64,000 nucleotides of DNA from Phaseolus vulgaris (Eukaryota > Streptophyta > Magnoliopsida > Fabales > Fabaceae): positions 24,374,966-24,438,965 of the forward strand of contig NC_023749.2 of the NCBI RefSeq assembly GCF_000499845.2. Direction: 5' to 3'. Made by a program: the position numbers and the translations under genes. A model generated the notes under the pieces. That model searched no databases, was not told where the DNA came from, and worked only from the letters and a program-made list of their open reading frames with translations. Positions 52,264 through 62,936 of this stretch are shown piece after piece. How positions within the stretch are numbered: position 1 is the stretch's first letter; the number at the start of each line of letters is the position of its first letter.

Positions 52264-53934
52264 ATGATGTCTGAGTTTAAAATGCCTTTTGCTGAAGGTG
52301 CGTCTATTAATAGACCTCCTATGTTTGGTGGTGTTAACTATGCTTTCTGGAAAATCAGGATGAAGATCTTTATGGAGTCTATTGACATGGGAATCTGGGA
52401 TGCAGTGGTCAGTGGACCTTTCATACCTATGCAGGTTGTCAAAGATGAAACAATAAAGAAGCCTTGGTCTGAATGGAGTGAAACCGAGAAGAAGAAGGCC
52501 CAATATGACTCCTTAGCCAAGAATATCATCACCTCTGCACTGAATATGGATGAGTTCTTTAGAGTCTCTCAATGTAACTCAGCAAAGGAGATGTGGGATG
52601 TAATAGAGGTGACTCATGAAGGGACTGATGATGTGAAACGGGCAAGGAAGCACTCACTAATTCAGGAGTACGAGCTGTTCAGAATGCAATCTGAAGAAAG
52701 TATTGCAGATATGCAGAAACGATTTACACACATTGTAAATCACCTCACTGGCCTTGGTAAAGTCTTTGACAAGGAAGAGCTTAACATTAAGGTATTAAAA
52801 TGTCTTGATAGGAGCTGGCAGCCTAAGGTAACAGCAATCTTAGAATCCAGAGATTTATCCAAGATGTCCACTGCTGCACTTTTTGGAAAGCTGATAGAGC
52901 ATGAAATTGAGCTGAAAAGATTGAAAGAACAAGAAACAGTGGTGAAGAAGGCCAAAGGAATTGCTCTGAAAACTACCATGGAACATGATACAAGTGAGGA
53001 AGAAGGTGATTCTGAACATGATGAGAACGTGAGTCTGCTCACCAGAAAATTCAGCAGGTTTCTTAGAAAGAAAAACCGTGACAGAACTCAGCAAAGAAAG
53101 AGGTATTCCAAACAACCTAATGATTTAAATTCTTCCAATTACACGTGCTTTGGATGCGGTAAACCAGGTCATATAAAAGCTGATTGTCCAAACAATCAAA
53201 ATAAAGAAAAATCAGCAAGCAAAAGGAGTGACAAAGGCAAAGGTAGAAGAGCATATATCTCATGGGAAGAAAATGATGTATCCTCATGTAGTAATTCCTC
53301 AACTGAAAGTGAAGAAGCAAATCTTTGCTTCATGGTGAATGATGAGGGATCCAACTCTGACTCAGTAAGTAATTTCTCCACTGATTCTGAAAACTATGAT
53401 CAGCTGTTAATAGCTTTTAAGGAAACACATGATGAAGCAAACAGGTTGGCTATCGTGTGCAACAGATTGAATAAAGTAAATAGGGTACTTGAACCTAAGG
53501 TCAAAGCTCTTGAAGAAGAACTGCACAAAGCTAAAACTGAATTGATTAGTCTTGAATTGACATGTTTGCATGCATCAATTAAAACTTGTGATAATTGTAA
53601 AAAGCTGGAAAAACAGGTTGAATATTTGTTAAAAACACTTTCAAATTTCACTAAAGGAAGAGAAAATCTTGAAACCTTATTAGGTTCACAGAATGCTGTT
53701 TTCAATAAAAATGGTCTAGGATATAATCTTGGAATGAAAGGTAATGTGAAAAAGCTGTCCAGTTTCTTTGTTCCTTCCAAAACAGGTTTTTCCTCTTTTA
53801 GTTATTCAAAAACAATGCATATTGCAACATGTTTTTATTGTATGAAGTCTGGTCATGTATCTAAAACTTGTAAAGCTAGGAGGTATCTTGTTCCTAAAGG
53901 ATTGGCCAAATGGCTTCCTAAGGAAAGGTATTAA
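52264..53934 (+). CDS. gag: Element K gag (capsid and two zinc knuckles)
   Basis: Open for 556 codons from ATG 52264; the in-frame codons upstream lie in the LTR. The Copia gag domain (UBN2 type) covers about residues 15-230 (PPMFGGVNYAFWKIRM, KEMWDVIEVTHEGTDDVKRARK, RSWQPKVTAI). The first zinc knuckle CFGCGKPGHIKADC starts at residue 295 (C-X2-C-X4-H-X4-C). An acidic-Ser region and a coiled coil (about 390-480) follow, then a second knuckle CFYCMKSGHVSKTC at 523-536. No stop or frameshift. The stop at 53932-53934 separates gag from pol, unlike a single-frame Copia element. Confidence 0.9.
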   Translation: MMSEFKMPFAEGASINRPPMFGGVNYAFWKIRMKIFMESIDMGIWDAVVSGPFIPMQVVKDETIKKPWSEWSETEKKKAQYDSLAKNIITSALNMDEFFRVSQCNSAKEMWDVIEVTHEGTDDVKRARKHSLIQEYELFRMQSEESIADMQKRFTHIVNHLTGLGKVFDKEELNIKVLKCLDRSWQPKVTAILESRDLSKMSTAALFGKLIEHEIELKRLKEQETVVKKAKGIALKTTMEHDTSEEEGDSEHDENVSLLTRKFSRFLRKKNRDRTQQRKRYSKQPNDLNSSNYTCFGCGKPGHIKADCPNNQNKEKSASKRSDKGKGRRAYISWEENDVSSCSNSSTESEEANLCFMVNDEGSNSDSVSNFSTDSENYDQLLIAFKETHDEANRLAIVCNRLNKVNRVLEPKVKALEEELHKAKTELISLELTCLHASIKTCDNCKKLEKQVEYLLKTLSNFTKGRENLETLLGSQNAVFNKNGLGYNLGMKGNVKKLSSFFVPSKTGFSSFSYSKTMHIATCFYCMKSGHVSKTCKARRYLVPKGLAKWLPKERY

Positions 53935-55569
53935 TCATGCTGGATCCTAGACTAAAGGGGTACCATAAGTGCTAAATCTGTTTTGTTGCAGAAAAACAGC
54001 AGGAGAAACCAGTGGTATCTTGACAGTGGCTGCTCAAAACACATGACTGGTGATGTGACTCAGTTCATAAATTTGAAACTCATAATAGAGGAAAAATTCT
54101 TGGAAAAGGAGATGTTGGTACTAAAGACTCAACTACTATTGAGAATGTCCTATATGTTGAAGGGCTAAAACATAGTCTTCTAAGCATTAGCCAGCTGTGT
54201 GACAAGGGATACAAGGTCAATTTCGAAGCCAACACTTGTACAATTTCAAATGAAAATTCTGGTAAGGTGCTGTTCACTGGAAAAAGGGTAAACAACATCT
54301 ATCTCCTAGACATTATAAAGAGTTGTTCTGAAAATGAGTGTTTGTTATCTAAAAATGATGAGTCATGGCTGTGGCATAGGAGACTAGCTCACATTCACAC
54401 AAATCACTTGAATAAGCTAAAATCTAAGGAACTTGTTTCTGGTTTACCAAACATAAAGTTTCAAAATAACAGATTGTGTGATGCCTGTGTAAAGGGAAAG
54501 CAGATTAGAACTACCTTTAAATCAAAAGATATGGTTTCTTCAAATAAAGCTTTGGATGTTCTGCATATGGACTTGTTAGGACCATCTAGGACTGCTAGCT
54601 TAGCTGGAAATTACTATGCTTTGGTGATTGTTGATGACTTTTCAAGATATACATGGACTTTGTTTCTTGCTTCTAAAAATGATGCATATAAAGCCTTTAA
54701 GAAATTAGCTAAGGTTCTGCATAATGAAAATGAAAATAGGATAAAACAGATTCGTAGTGATCATGGGGGAGAATTTCAAAATGAAAGTTTGATAAATATT
54801 GTGAAAACATGGGATCATACATAGTTATTCTGCTCCTAGGACACCCCAACAAAATGGTGTTGTTGAAAGAAAGAATAGATCACTAGAAGAGTTAGCTAGG
54901 ACTATGCTAAATGAATCTGGTTTACCTAAATATTTTTGGGTTGATGCTGTATACACTGCTTCTTATATGCTTAATAGAACATTGATTAGACCAATTCTTA
55001 AGAAAACTCCCTATGAATTGTATAAAGGTAGGAAGCCTAGCATTAGTCATCTTAGGGTGTTTGGCTGCAAATGCTTTGTCTTAAATAATGGTAAGGATAA
55101 TCTGGGGAAATTTGATCCTAAATCAGATGAAGGAATACATATTGGATATGCTATAAATGGTCATGCTTATAGAGTGTATAACAAAAGATTGCTTGCAGTT
55201 GAAGAATCCATACATGTTTTATTTGATGAAACAGATTTTTCTGTGCCCAAATCTGTTCTGGACGAACCTGGTATGGATGATTTAAGAACCATTGTGCAAC
55301 AGAATCAATCTAGTGAGCTTGATACAACTAATTCAGATTCTATCAAAGAATCTACTGTGAATGCAGGACTGCATAAAGAATGGAAGACTCCAAGGGATCT
55401 CACTCTTGACAATGTAATTGGTAAAATTGAGAAAGGAGTCTCAACAAGGAATTCACTCAACAATTTCTGCAGAATAGTGGCTTTTGTGTCACAGATTGAG
55501 CCTAAAAGCCTGGAAGAAGCACTGCAAGACAGCAATTGGATAGCAGCAATGCAGGAAGAGCTGAACTAG
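53935..55569 (+). pseudogene. pol: Element K protease and integrase, frameshifted
   Basis: Protease motif WYLDSGCSKHMTGD near 54016. A frameshift near 54100-54180 follows. Frame 54267-54824 has the pre-integrase zinc region (WLWHRRLAH ... CDACVKGK) and the first two integrase Asp residues (LHMDLLGPS, SDHGGEFQN). A frameshift at about 54815 precedes PQQNGVVERKN with the catalytic Glu. The frame 54904-55569 holds the integrase C-terminal part (HLRVFGCKCFV) and a variable linker, ending at a TAG where a Gln codon is expected. Confidence 0.88.
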
Positions 55570-57035
55570 TTTGAATACAATGAAGTATGGATTTTGGTTC
55601 CAAGAAAGCATGAGATGAACATCATAGGAACCAAGTGGGTGTACAGGAACAAGATGGATGAACATGGAGCTATCACTAGAAATAAAGCAAGACTGGTAGC
55701 TAAAGGGTATAACCAAGAAGAAGGTATTGATTTTGGTGAAACCTATGCACCAGTAGCACGTCTTGAAGCTGTCAGACTTCTTCTAGCATTTTCCAGCATA
55801 CAAGGTTTCAAGCTGTTTCAAATGGATGTCAAGTGTGCATTTCTAAATGGCTACATCAATGAAGAGGTGTTTGTATCTCAGTCTCCAGGGTTTGAAGATC
55901 ACAAAAATCCAGAACATGTGTACATGCTTAAGAAGGCCTTATATGGATTGAAGCAAGCACCTAGGCAATGGTATGAAAGGCTAAGTGAATTTTTGCTTTC
56001 TCAAGGTTATAGCCGTGGCAATTCAGATAAAACTCTCTTTCTAAAGAAGAAAAGAGAAGATATCATACTTGTGCAAGTCTATGTAGATGATATTATCTTT
56101 GGATCCACAAATGAAGAGATGTGTGAAGACTTTGTGAAAACCATGAAAAGTGAGTTTGAGATGTCAATGTTAGGGGAAATGAATTTCTTCCTTGGACTGC
56201 AAGTTAAGCAACTCAAGGATGGAATTTTCATAAGCCAAGAAAAATACTGCAAGGAACTGCTCAAGAAGTTTGATATGGATCAATGCAAAGCAATCAACAC
56301 TCCTATTTCAACAAGCTGTCAGCTGGATCAAGATTCTGCAGGAAAATCAGTGGATCAAACGAAGTATAGGGGTTTAATTGGTTCCTTATTATACCTAACT
56401 GCCAGCAGGCCTAACATTATGTTTGCTGTGTGTTTATGTGCTAGATATCAATCTGATCCAAAGGAATCACACTACAATGCAGCAAAGAGAATTCTGAAAT
56501 ATTTGCAAGGATCTAAGGATGTTGGATTATGGTATCCTAACAAGGTATCTTTAAATCTGACTGTTTTTCAGATTTTGACTTTGCAGGTTGCAAGGTTGAT
56601 AGGAAGAGCACAAGTGGGACTTGTCATATGCTGGGATCAAGTTTAATCTCTTGGCATTGCAAGAAGCAAGCCTGTGTTGCTCTCTCTACAGCAGAGGCAG
56701 AATACATAGCTGCTGGAAGTTGTTGTGCTCAAACCTTATGGCTAAGGCAGCAGCTAAGTGATTTTGGAATTTTGTTAAACAAGATCCCTATAAATTGTGA
56801 TAATACTAGTGCCATAAATCTGTCCAAGAATCCTGTCATGCATTCTAGAACTAAACATATTGAAATTAGACATCACTTTTTAAGAGAACATATAGCTAAT
56901 GGAACATGTGATATACAATTCATTGGTACTGAATTTCAACTAGCTGATCTATTCACTAAACCACTTGCTAAAGATAGGTTTTACTTTCTTCTAAATGAAT
57001 TCGGTATTATTAGCTTAAATTGTCCTCTGCAGTGA
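55570..57035 (+). pseudogene. pol: Element K reverse transcriptase and RNase H, frameshifted
   Basis: RT is open from just after the TAG: WVYRNKMDEHG, KARLVAKGYNQEEGIDF, FQMDVKCAFLNG, YGLKQAPRQWY and YVDDIIFGS. The frame leaves RNase H near 56540-56620 by frameshift. It resumes in the frame ending 57035 (KKQACVALSTAEAEYIAAG, HIEIRHHFLREHI, LADLFTKPL). The RT active-site aspartates are intact. Confidence 0.88.
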
Positions 57036-57524
57036 AAATTTCAATCTGTTGTTTTATATTTTAACATGTTGTGTTCCCTGTTTCAGAAATCACAGCTGTG
57101 ACTAGGAAAGAGAGAGATTTATTTTTCTCTCTCTCACTTTATTGTTGACTGCTTTTACGGTTATTGACCAGCAGGTCTATGCAAATTAATGTGTGGGTAT
57201 CCTAACTAATTGGATTTTGTGTAGATGCAACAGATTTGATGTGCCAAAATCAGGTTCCAAGATATTCTTACGTGAATCCACACCCGAACCTGTTGCACCA
57301 TTGGAATAAAATCTGCAGCATATCTGTGGGATTTGATTTCTCTTCAAAATTCATTATTTCCAAAATCTGATCACATTGCCCTGAGTTAAAATGTGTGTTT
57401 TTCAATTTTGGTTTAATAATCTTATATAAACCTAGCACAATTTAGCTTGTCTCTCACATCTTCTCACTTGTACTATAAGCTGTCCAGGTGCACATTGCTT
57501 CACCACAAGTTTTGCTTATGTTTT
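57036..57524 (+). other. Element K region downstream of pol
   Basis: AT-rich, no long open frame, no similarity to the K 5' LTR. SIRE-type elements have an extra region here before the 3' LTR. Ends at the insertion of F. Confidence 0.6.
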
Positions 57525-58344
57525 TGATCCTGCCTGTTGACCAGAACGCTAGAAACTGCCTCGTCAAAGGATCGACGTGTGCACCGCTTCAAACCTCCGT
57601 CCTTCTTCGAGATCCACCTCAAGAACCTGCAAAAGAACAGAGCGGCGCCGCTGCGGCCGATCGCACTCCAACGCCCAAGTCAGTGACCGAACCACCAAAT
57701 ACTAAGAGCAAGAACACTCAAGAAATCTCAAGGAACCGTGCAATGTTCTCTCTCACAGTAAGCTCTAGAACTCGCAAGCGTAAAGAGTGTAATCTGAACG
57801 TGCGTACCTCAGAAAGTTCGTTGAGAACTCTTATATACCTGGTCAATTTCTCTCTCCTGGCAGTTACAGACCTGGGACATGTGGCTCGCATCCAGTCGTA
57901 CACGTGTCATCATTTGGAGCCTCCTTGACTTGGGCGCTGCTTCTGACTCTCTTTTTGGCTAAGTTACTTATGCATGGTACTGCCCAGTGCATAGCTAACT
58001 TGGGAGTGCAATCTCTACTGGAACTGGCGAGTTAGGGTGCCTCTGTACACCTTCCCTGTGGTCTCGCCGGCCGCCTTCATAATCTGCACCACCTTTATCT
58101 CTGGCGATGTGCTTGCTCTGGCGATATCCAATCATTTGGTTGCCTGAGTTTACATCTGGCGACTTCATCTTCAACTGGGTGATCGCCGGTTCTGATATGC
58201 TGGAGGTCGGAACACGCCAACTTAATAACTGGCGACTTCACGAGCCCCCCGACTTCCTCCTCTTCTGCCAACCTGGCGCCTTGTCAACACGCCTACACTG
58301 TAGCTTGGTGCCACGTCATCACTTCCGACCACCAGGACGGTACA
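57525..58344 (-). repeat. Element F 3' LTR (820 bp)
   Basis: Plus orientation TGATCCTGCC to GGACGGTACA, followed by polypurine tract CAAGCCCCCCAGTCTT (58345-58360). TATA box at 57830-57837 on minus. Closest to the C LTR. Confidence 0.92.
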
Positions 58345-58942
58345 CAAGCCCCCCAGTCTTAAGCGAAGACTTGTCCAGCGAAAAGACTGAAAGGGTCACG
58401 TCAACACCGACCTACGTGGCACTGACGCAGAATTGCAAGCGGTTGTACTTTCTGCTTCTCTGACGCTCCACCAAACCCCTCACCCATCGCTCGACACGTG
58501 GCTTCATCAACGGTTACCTTCAGTTACCGTTTGCGCTTCCCAAACCCATTTCGAAAAACCCTTAAACCCATTTTCACTCCACTGTTCCATCACTTTTCTT
58601 CGTATTCGCGAACGCTCCAACCTTCTTCTGCAAAAAAAGCTCTCGACGCTCTTCAACTTCCCGAATCACCAACATTCTTCATCGCCTTTCTGATCATAAA
58701 AAGGTACTTCCTTTCCTTCTTCTGCTGGTTTTTCCTGCATTTTAACCAATTCGCATCATCCTGTAACTGTCTGGTGTATACGTTGTGGGTTGCTTTCCAT
58801 TTCTCCTTCTACGTAACTTAGGGCTTCGTCAATCGTTGTAGCGAACCTTCGTTCGTTCGTTTTTCACCCTTCTCCCATGATCGAGTCAGCCTCTGCGAAC
58901 CCTGATCATTTTTTCTTTTCTTCTTCCTTTGCAGCTGCAACA
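58345..58942 (+). other. Polypurine tract, promoter region, exon 1 and intron 1 of the F antisense gene
   Basis: Donor AAAAAG/GTACTT (intron from 58704) and acceptor CTTTGCAG (to 58934) give a 231-base intron 8 bases before the ATG. Confidence 0.6.
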
Positions 58943-59884
58943 ATGGCTCGCACAAAGATCACCCCGAATCCTCCTCCTTCATCACGAAACCCCTCTTCAC
59001 AAGCACACGACCCACCGCGAGTACGTGGCGCTTCATCTTCCCAGGCTGAGAGGCCTGCACCTTCCCGCCCCAATCTGGCCCAGGCTACCCCGCCTGTCAC
59101 CGGAGGAGCTTCCGTCCCCCCACCAGACTTCAAGAAACTATATCCCTGGGCCAACTCGACCCTGTTGGGGGAAACATCTTCCGTGAACACTGCTGGGGCA
59201 GTTTTGCGATTGACTAAGGGGGATATACCTCACCAATCATTCCACAAGGAGCACGACGAGAGGATGACAGTGCTACCTTGCCCCCCTGGTCTGCCAGTTT
59301 GCGCCGACGACAACGCAAACAACGGCGGAGCCTTCTGTTTCGTCTACACAACCCTATTCAAGAAGGTGAAACTCAGGTTTCCCTTTACACGTTTCGAGAG
59401 GGAGCTCCTCACCGAGCTCAACATTGCCGTCGCCCAGCTCCACCCCAACAGCTGGGCGTTTGTGCGAGCATTCCAAGTGATGTGCGATCATCTGGGGTTG
59501 CCCGCATCCGTAGATGTATTTTTGTTTCTCTTTGAAGCCAAGCACCCAGGAGACCGCCTGTGGGTTAGCTTAAATGGGATTGCTGGGAGGTCGATCTTCT
59601 CCATCTTCCAGCAATCCTATAAAGACTGGAAGGGAAAGTTCGTCCAAGTGCGCCCCAAGGACAAGGACACTTCCTTACTCGACGGCTTCCCCTTGTACTG
59701 GTAAACAAGGGGAGCAAAGAGTCCAAGAGCTGCTTCAGGAGACCCAGAAGTCCTGATAGCATGGGTGCATTGGACAGGGATCTCTGCTTCTTTTGGAAGA
59801 GTGTGGCGGATGCCAACATCACCTTCCTCACCACCACTCTGATCTGCTTCGAATTCTTCGAGGACCAACTCGAAATTTGAATAG
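58943..59884 (+). pseudogene. Element F antisense gene, exon 2
   Basis: ATG 58943 (MARTKITPNPPPSS). Open through the conserved domain to DGFPLYW, then a two-base loss near 59702 creates TAA. A second stop (TGA for CGA) lies at 59877-59879 just before the donor AATAG/GTTAG. Otherwise closest to C exon 2. Confidence 0.82.
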
Positions 59885-60064
59885 GTTAGAACATTCAAGC
59901 TCTTGTTTTAATACTTGCTTCTGTTAACTGTTTCTGGGCGTCTTGTGCGTTGTGCGCAAGACTTTGGTTTTATTTTTCTGCACCCTTCATCTGTTTTGCT
60001 GTGTATACTGCCTTATGCATTTATCTTCTCTCTGAACTAATCCATGCATTTTTGCTCTATGCAG

Positions 60065-61571
60065 ATAACATGTTGGGCCAGGGCAAGCTTGCTGAGTTAC
60101 GGACGCTCGCCCGACTCCACGGGTTGGCAACGGGTTCTCAAACAGTGCCAAATTCCGTGGTGGAGATCGCCGCCACATAGGGCCGATCGCCACCCAAGGA
60201 CCCAGCTCCTTCCGATGTCCAACCCGCCACTCAACGAAAGAAACTTGTCCTCAAAAGGCCCAAGAGGAAAGCTCCCCAGGTAGTCCACGAGGAGGAGGAA
60301 GAAGATGACGAGGTCACCGAAGATGGCCTCGTTACAAAGAGGAAGAGGGTGGCACCTTCTTCACCACCTGCCCCACCCCCTCTTCCAACCTCAACACCTC
60401 CATCCACGCCTGCTCCACCTCCAACTTTGCCATCGCCACCAGCTCCTGCCTCACCTGTCCAAGCCATTCCACTGGCAACTGCGCCACCTGCGGTTGAGGC
60501 CCAAGAGCCAAATTTCATGGAGGACCCCCCGAGCGCCTCCACGCCATATGTATCAGCTGGAGGGGACCTCCTTCCAACGCCTCAGCCGCAGATATTGCTC
60601 CAATCGGGGATGAGGTTGCCCACACCTCTCCGATTCTGATCACCGAGTCCCCGACGTCGCCACCACGAGCAGAAGTGCCTACTGAAGAACCAACTAAAGA
60701 AGGTGGCGACGAAAACCAACAACAGGCTCACCCAGCGCCTCTACACGCAGCAAACCTCCCTCTTGAGGTCACGAGGATGTGGGAGCCTTTATCTGCTAAG
60801 CTGAAGACGATAGCAGAAGACATCCCCGCCATCATAACCAGAGCTGTGGAGAGCTCCACCAGGAAGCTCCAGGACGACCTCTTCAACCTTAAAACTGAAA
60901 ACAGCACCATGAGGGTTGAGGTGGAGAAGTTGTCCTTCAACCTGACACTCGCGGAGATTGAACACTCCCGAGTAGAGGACGCAATGAGCACCAAGCTCAG
61001 GATGGCGCGCAAGGAGGCCACTGAACTCCGCCATAAGGTGCAGCAACTTGCTCAAGAAAAGATCGAACTAGAGAGCAAGATTGTGCCTTATCGCGTCAAG
61101 GTGGCTGACCTGGAGGCTCTTATAAAAACTGACGCCGCCAAGGTGAAGAAACTGGAGCAAAGGTCAACCGACCGGGAGATCTTCCTTGGCAAGGTGGAGA
61201 AGGCGAGGGATGACGCCATGGCTGAGCTCGACGAAGCCAATAAGAAAAAAGGGGAGCTTGCAGCTGAACTGGGCAAGGTGCAAGCAGAATCCAAGAAGGT
61301 CGCTGAAGACCTTCTCCAGGCTCAAGAAATCAACGAACAACTCAAGAAGCAAGTTGAGGAGCTGGAGCAGCAGAATAAGGGACTGAAGGAACAAACTGAA
61401 GGACTCCAGAAGCAGATTGAGGATCTTAATATGAGTTCTGCCCAAATTCTGGCTGCTGGATTCGCTGCTGCATGGGAACAGTTTGCATGCTTGTTCCCCG
61501 ATCTGGATCTCAGCATGGTCTCCTTAAACAACGAGGTGGTGGATGGGAAGGTGGTTCCCGTCGAAGACTAA
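60065..61571 (+). pseudogene. Element F antisense gene, exon 3
   Basis: Begins after acceptor TCTATGCAG. Stop TAG at 60178 after VVEIAAT, frameshift at about 60570, then a long open coiled-coil frame 60675-61571 ending SMVSLNNEVVDGKVVPVED. Basic helix, acidic-KRKR patch and Pro-rich linker as in B and C. The C-terminal 298 residues supply the part missing from C. Confidence 0.82.
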
Positions 61572-62178
61572 TCAATTTACTCCATCCACTGCTTTCATAC
61601 TTTCCTTTTGTGTATAGCTTGTAACAAACTTTATGTCTTCTCGTACATATGTTTTGAACTGATACTTACCGTTAATGACAAAAGTTTGTGTGTTTTCTCT
61701 TGCGACTTCTTCAACTGCTTCAACTTCCCTTGCATGTTTTACTTCAAAGAAATGACTTAGCGAAACTGTAGGCACGATCTTTGACTTAACTGCTTCAAAC
61801 CACTTCATCTTTAAGCAACAATCACTTTAACAACTCGTAATCTTAAGGCAATTAACCTTATCGTAGAAATATTCCTCAAGCAACAAACTTTAACTCAGCT
61901 ACTGGCTTAAACACTGCTTCACCCAATCTGCTTCATCAAAACGGGTCTTTAACTTTCTCGCCACTGTTTGAACTTTTCCTGGTCGCTAAGGACCCTTGGC
62001 GATCAGCTTCTTTCAGGCTTCATGCCTTGGCCATTGCTCTTTTATCTGGGGGTAGAGGCGCCTTTCGGATCCTTCTCTACCTTCCTGAACTTCAGAACAA
62101 AAAGGCCGGGTGGCTAGACGTTCTCTTCGAACCTACCTTAGCCACCTTCCAAACTTCGTCCGCCCTTAACACCGTACC

Positions 62179-62289
62179 TGAACTCGTTCGAGACGAGAAG
62201 GATTTTATCTTGCCTGAACTCGCTCATAGGCGAGAAGGTCTTTTACTTGCCTCAACTCGCTCATAGGCGAGAAGGTCTTTTACTTGCCT
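62179..62289. repeat. 37-bp tandem repeat, three copies (F)
   Basis: Same unit as the five copies in B, here TGAACTCGCTCATAGGCGAG plus AAGGTCTTTTACTTGCC. Confidence 0.8.
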
Positions 62290-62410
62290 CTACATTGCCC
62301 CGGGGGTTACATCTTCTCGTCCCCAGAAACACTGAGGACTTTTCACTGGTGCCTCTACATTGCCCCAGGGGTTACATCTCCTCGCCCCCAGAAACACTGA
62401 GGACTTTTCG
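62289..62410. repeat. 65-bp repeat, two copies (F)
   Basis: Copies begin TCTACATTGCCCC at 62289 and 62354, exactly 65 bases apart, and share GTTACATC and CAGAAACACTGAGGACTTTT. B has one diverged equivalent near 16857. Confidence 0.8.
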
Positions 62411-62493
62411 CTCTTTCTCGCCTGCACTCGCTCGGCGGCGAGGAGGTCTTTAACTCGCCTCAGGACGCGCGAGGGCGTTGAGGTCTTTTAGCT

Positions 62494-62768
62494 GGTGCCT
62501 CCGATCGCCAAAAGACGATGAGGACTTTAACTTTAACTTATGCCTCCAATCGTCGAAAGACGATGAGGACTTAAAACTTTAACTGGTGCCTCCGATCGCC
62601 GAAAGACGACGAGGACTTAAAACTTTAACTGGTGCCTCCGATCGCCGAAAGACGACGAGGACTTAAAACTTTAACTGGTGCCTCCGATCGCCGAAAGACG
62701 ATGAGGACTTAAAACTTTAACTGGTGCCTCCGATCGCCGAAAGACGATGAGGACTTAAAAACTTTTTA
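62494..62768. repeat. 46-bp tandem repeat, six copies (F)
   Basis: Unit GGTGCCTCCGATCGCCGAAA then GACGATGAGGACTTAAAACTTTAACT. Starts at 62494, 62539, 62585, 62631, 62677 and 62723. The last four are nearly identical, differing mainly at GACGA(C/T)GAGG. B shows only two loose copies of this motif, so the array expanded in F. Confidence 0.88.
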
Positions 62769-62936
62769 GAAGGCGTGCAATATATCTTTAACTTGCCTTA
62801 AGCCACTTACAAGTGACAAGGTCTTTCTTCAAAACTTTCTGAAAACAACAGGCACGCAATCTAAAACAACTTGTACTTCGAAAACTTCTCTTTATTGGGT
62901 GGCCTCATTAAAAACCCTCCTTAGGGAAAAAAGAGT

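Larger units (their letters stand above)
50631..57524 (+). mobile_element. Element K: Ty1/copia retrotransposon, SIRE/Maximus-like, 3' end missing
   Basis: Full 5' LTR, tRNA-Met-type primer site, gag with two zinc knuckles, then protease, integrase, RT and RNase H in Copia order. The large gag, long LTR and extra region after pol fit the SIRE/Maximus lineage. K is interrupted at 57525 by F; the 3' LTR must lie outside the window or be lost. Base composition is much more AT-rich than the gypsy elements. Confidence 0.92.
57525..62936 (-). mobile_element. Element F: family 2 Tat element, 3' part only
   Basis: 3' LTR, polypurine tract, antisense gene and a repeat-rich spacer survive. Integrase and everything upstream are missing beyond about 62936, where the shared sequence CATTAAAAACCCTCCTTAGG breaks into a family 1 LTR piece. 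It inserted into K with its LTR terminus at 57525. The target duplication cannot be checked. Confidence 0.9.
61572..62936. other. Element F spacer
   Basis: Non-coding. It runs from the 3' flank of the antisense gene through three kinds of tandem repeat (listed separately) to the lead-in of the missing integrase. The first 600 bases match B 16051-16670. Confidence 0.7.

Noticed and set aside
53983..54168. Separate small gene with a DSG motif
   Set aside because: WYLDSGCSKHMTGD is the Copia protease and belongs to the frameshifted K pol.
57036..57524. Possible K 3' LTR after pol
   Set aside because: No similarity to the 5' LTR (no TGTTGAAGC start, no polypurine tract), so it is the post-pol region of the element.
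62494..62768. Regularly spaced 46-bp repeats resembling a CRISPR array
   Set aside because: The copies are contiguous with no unique spacers, and the context is a plant retrotransposon spacer.
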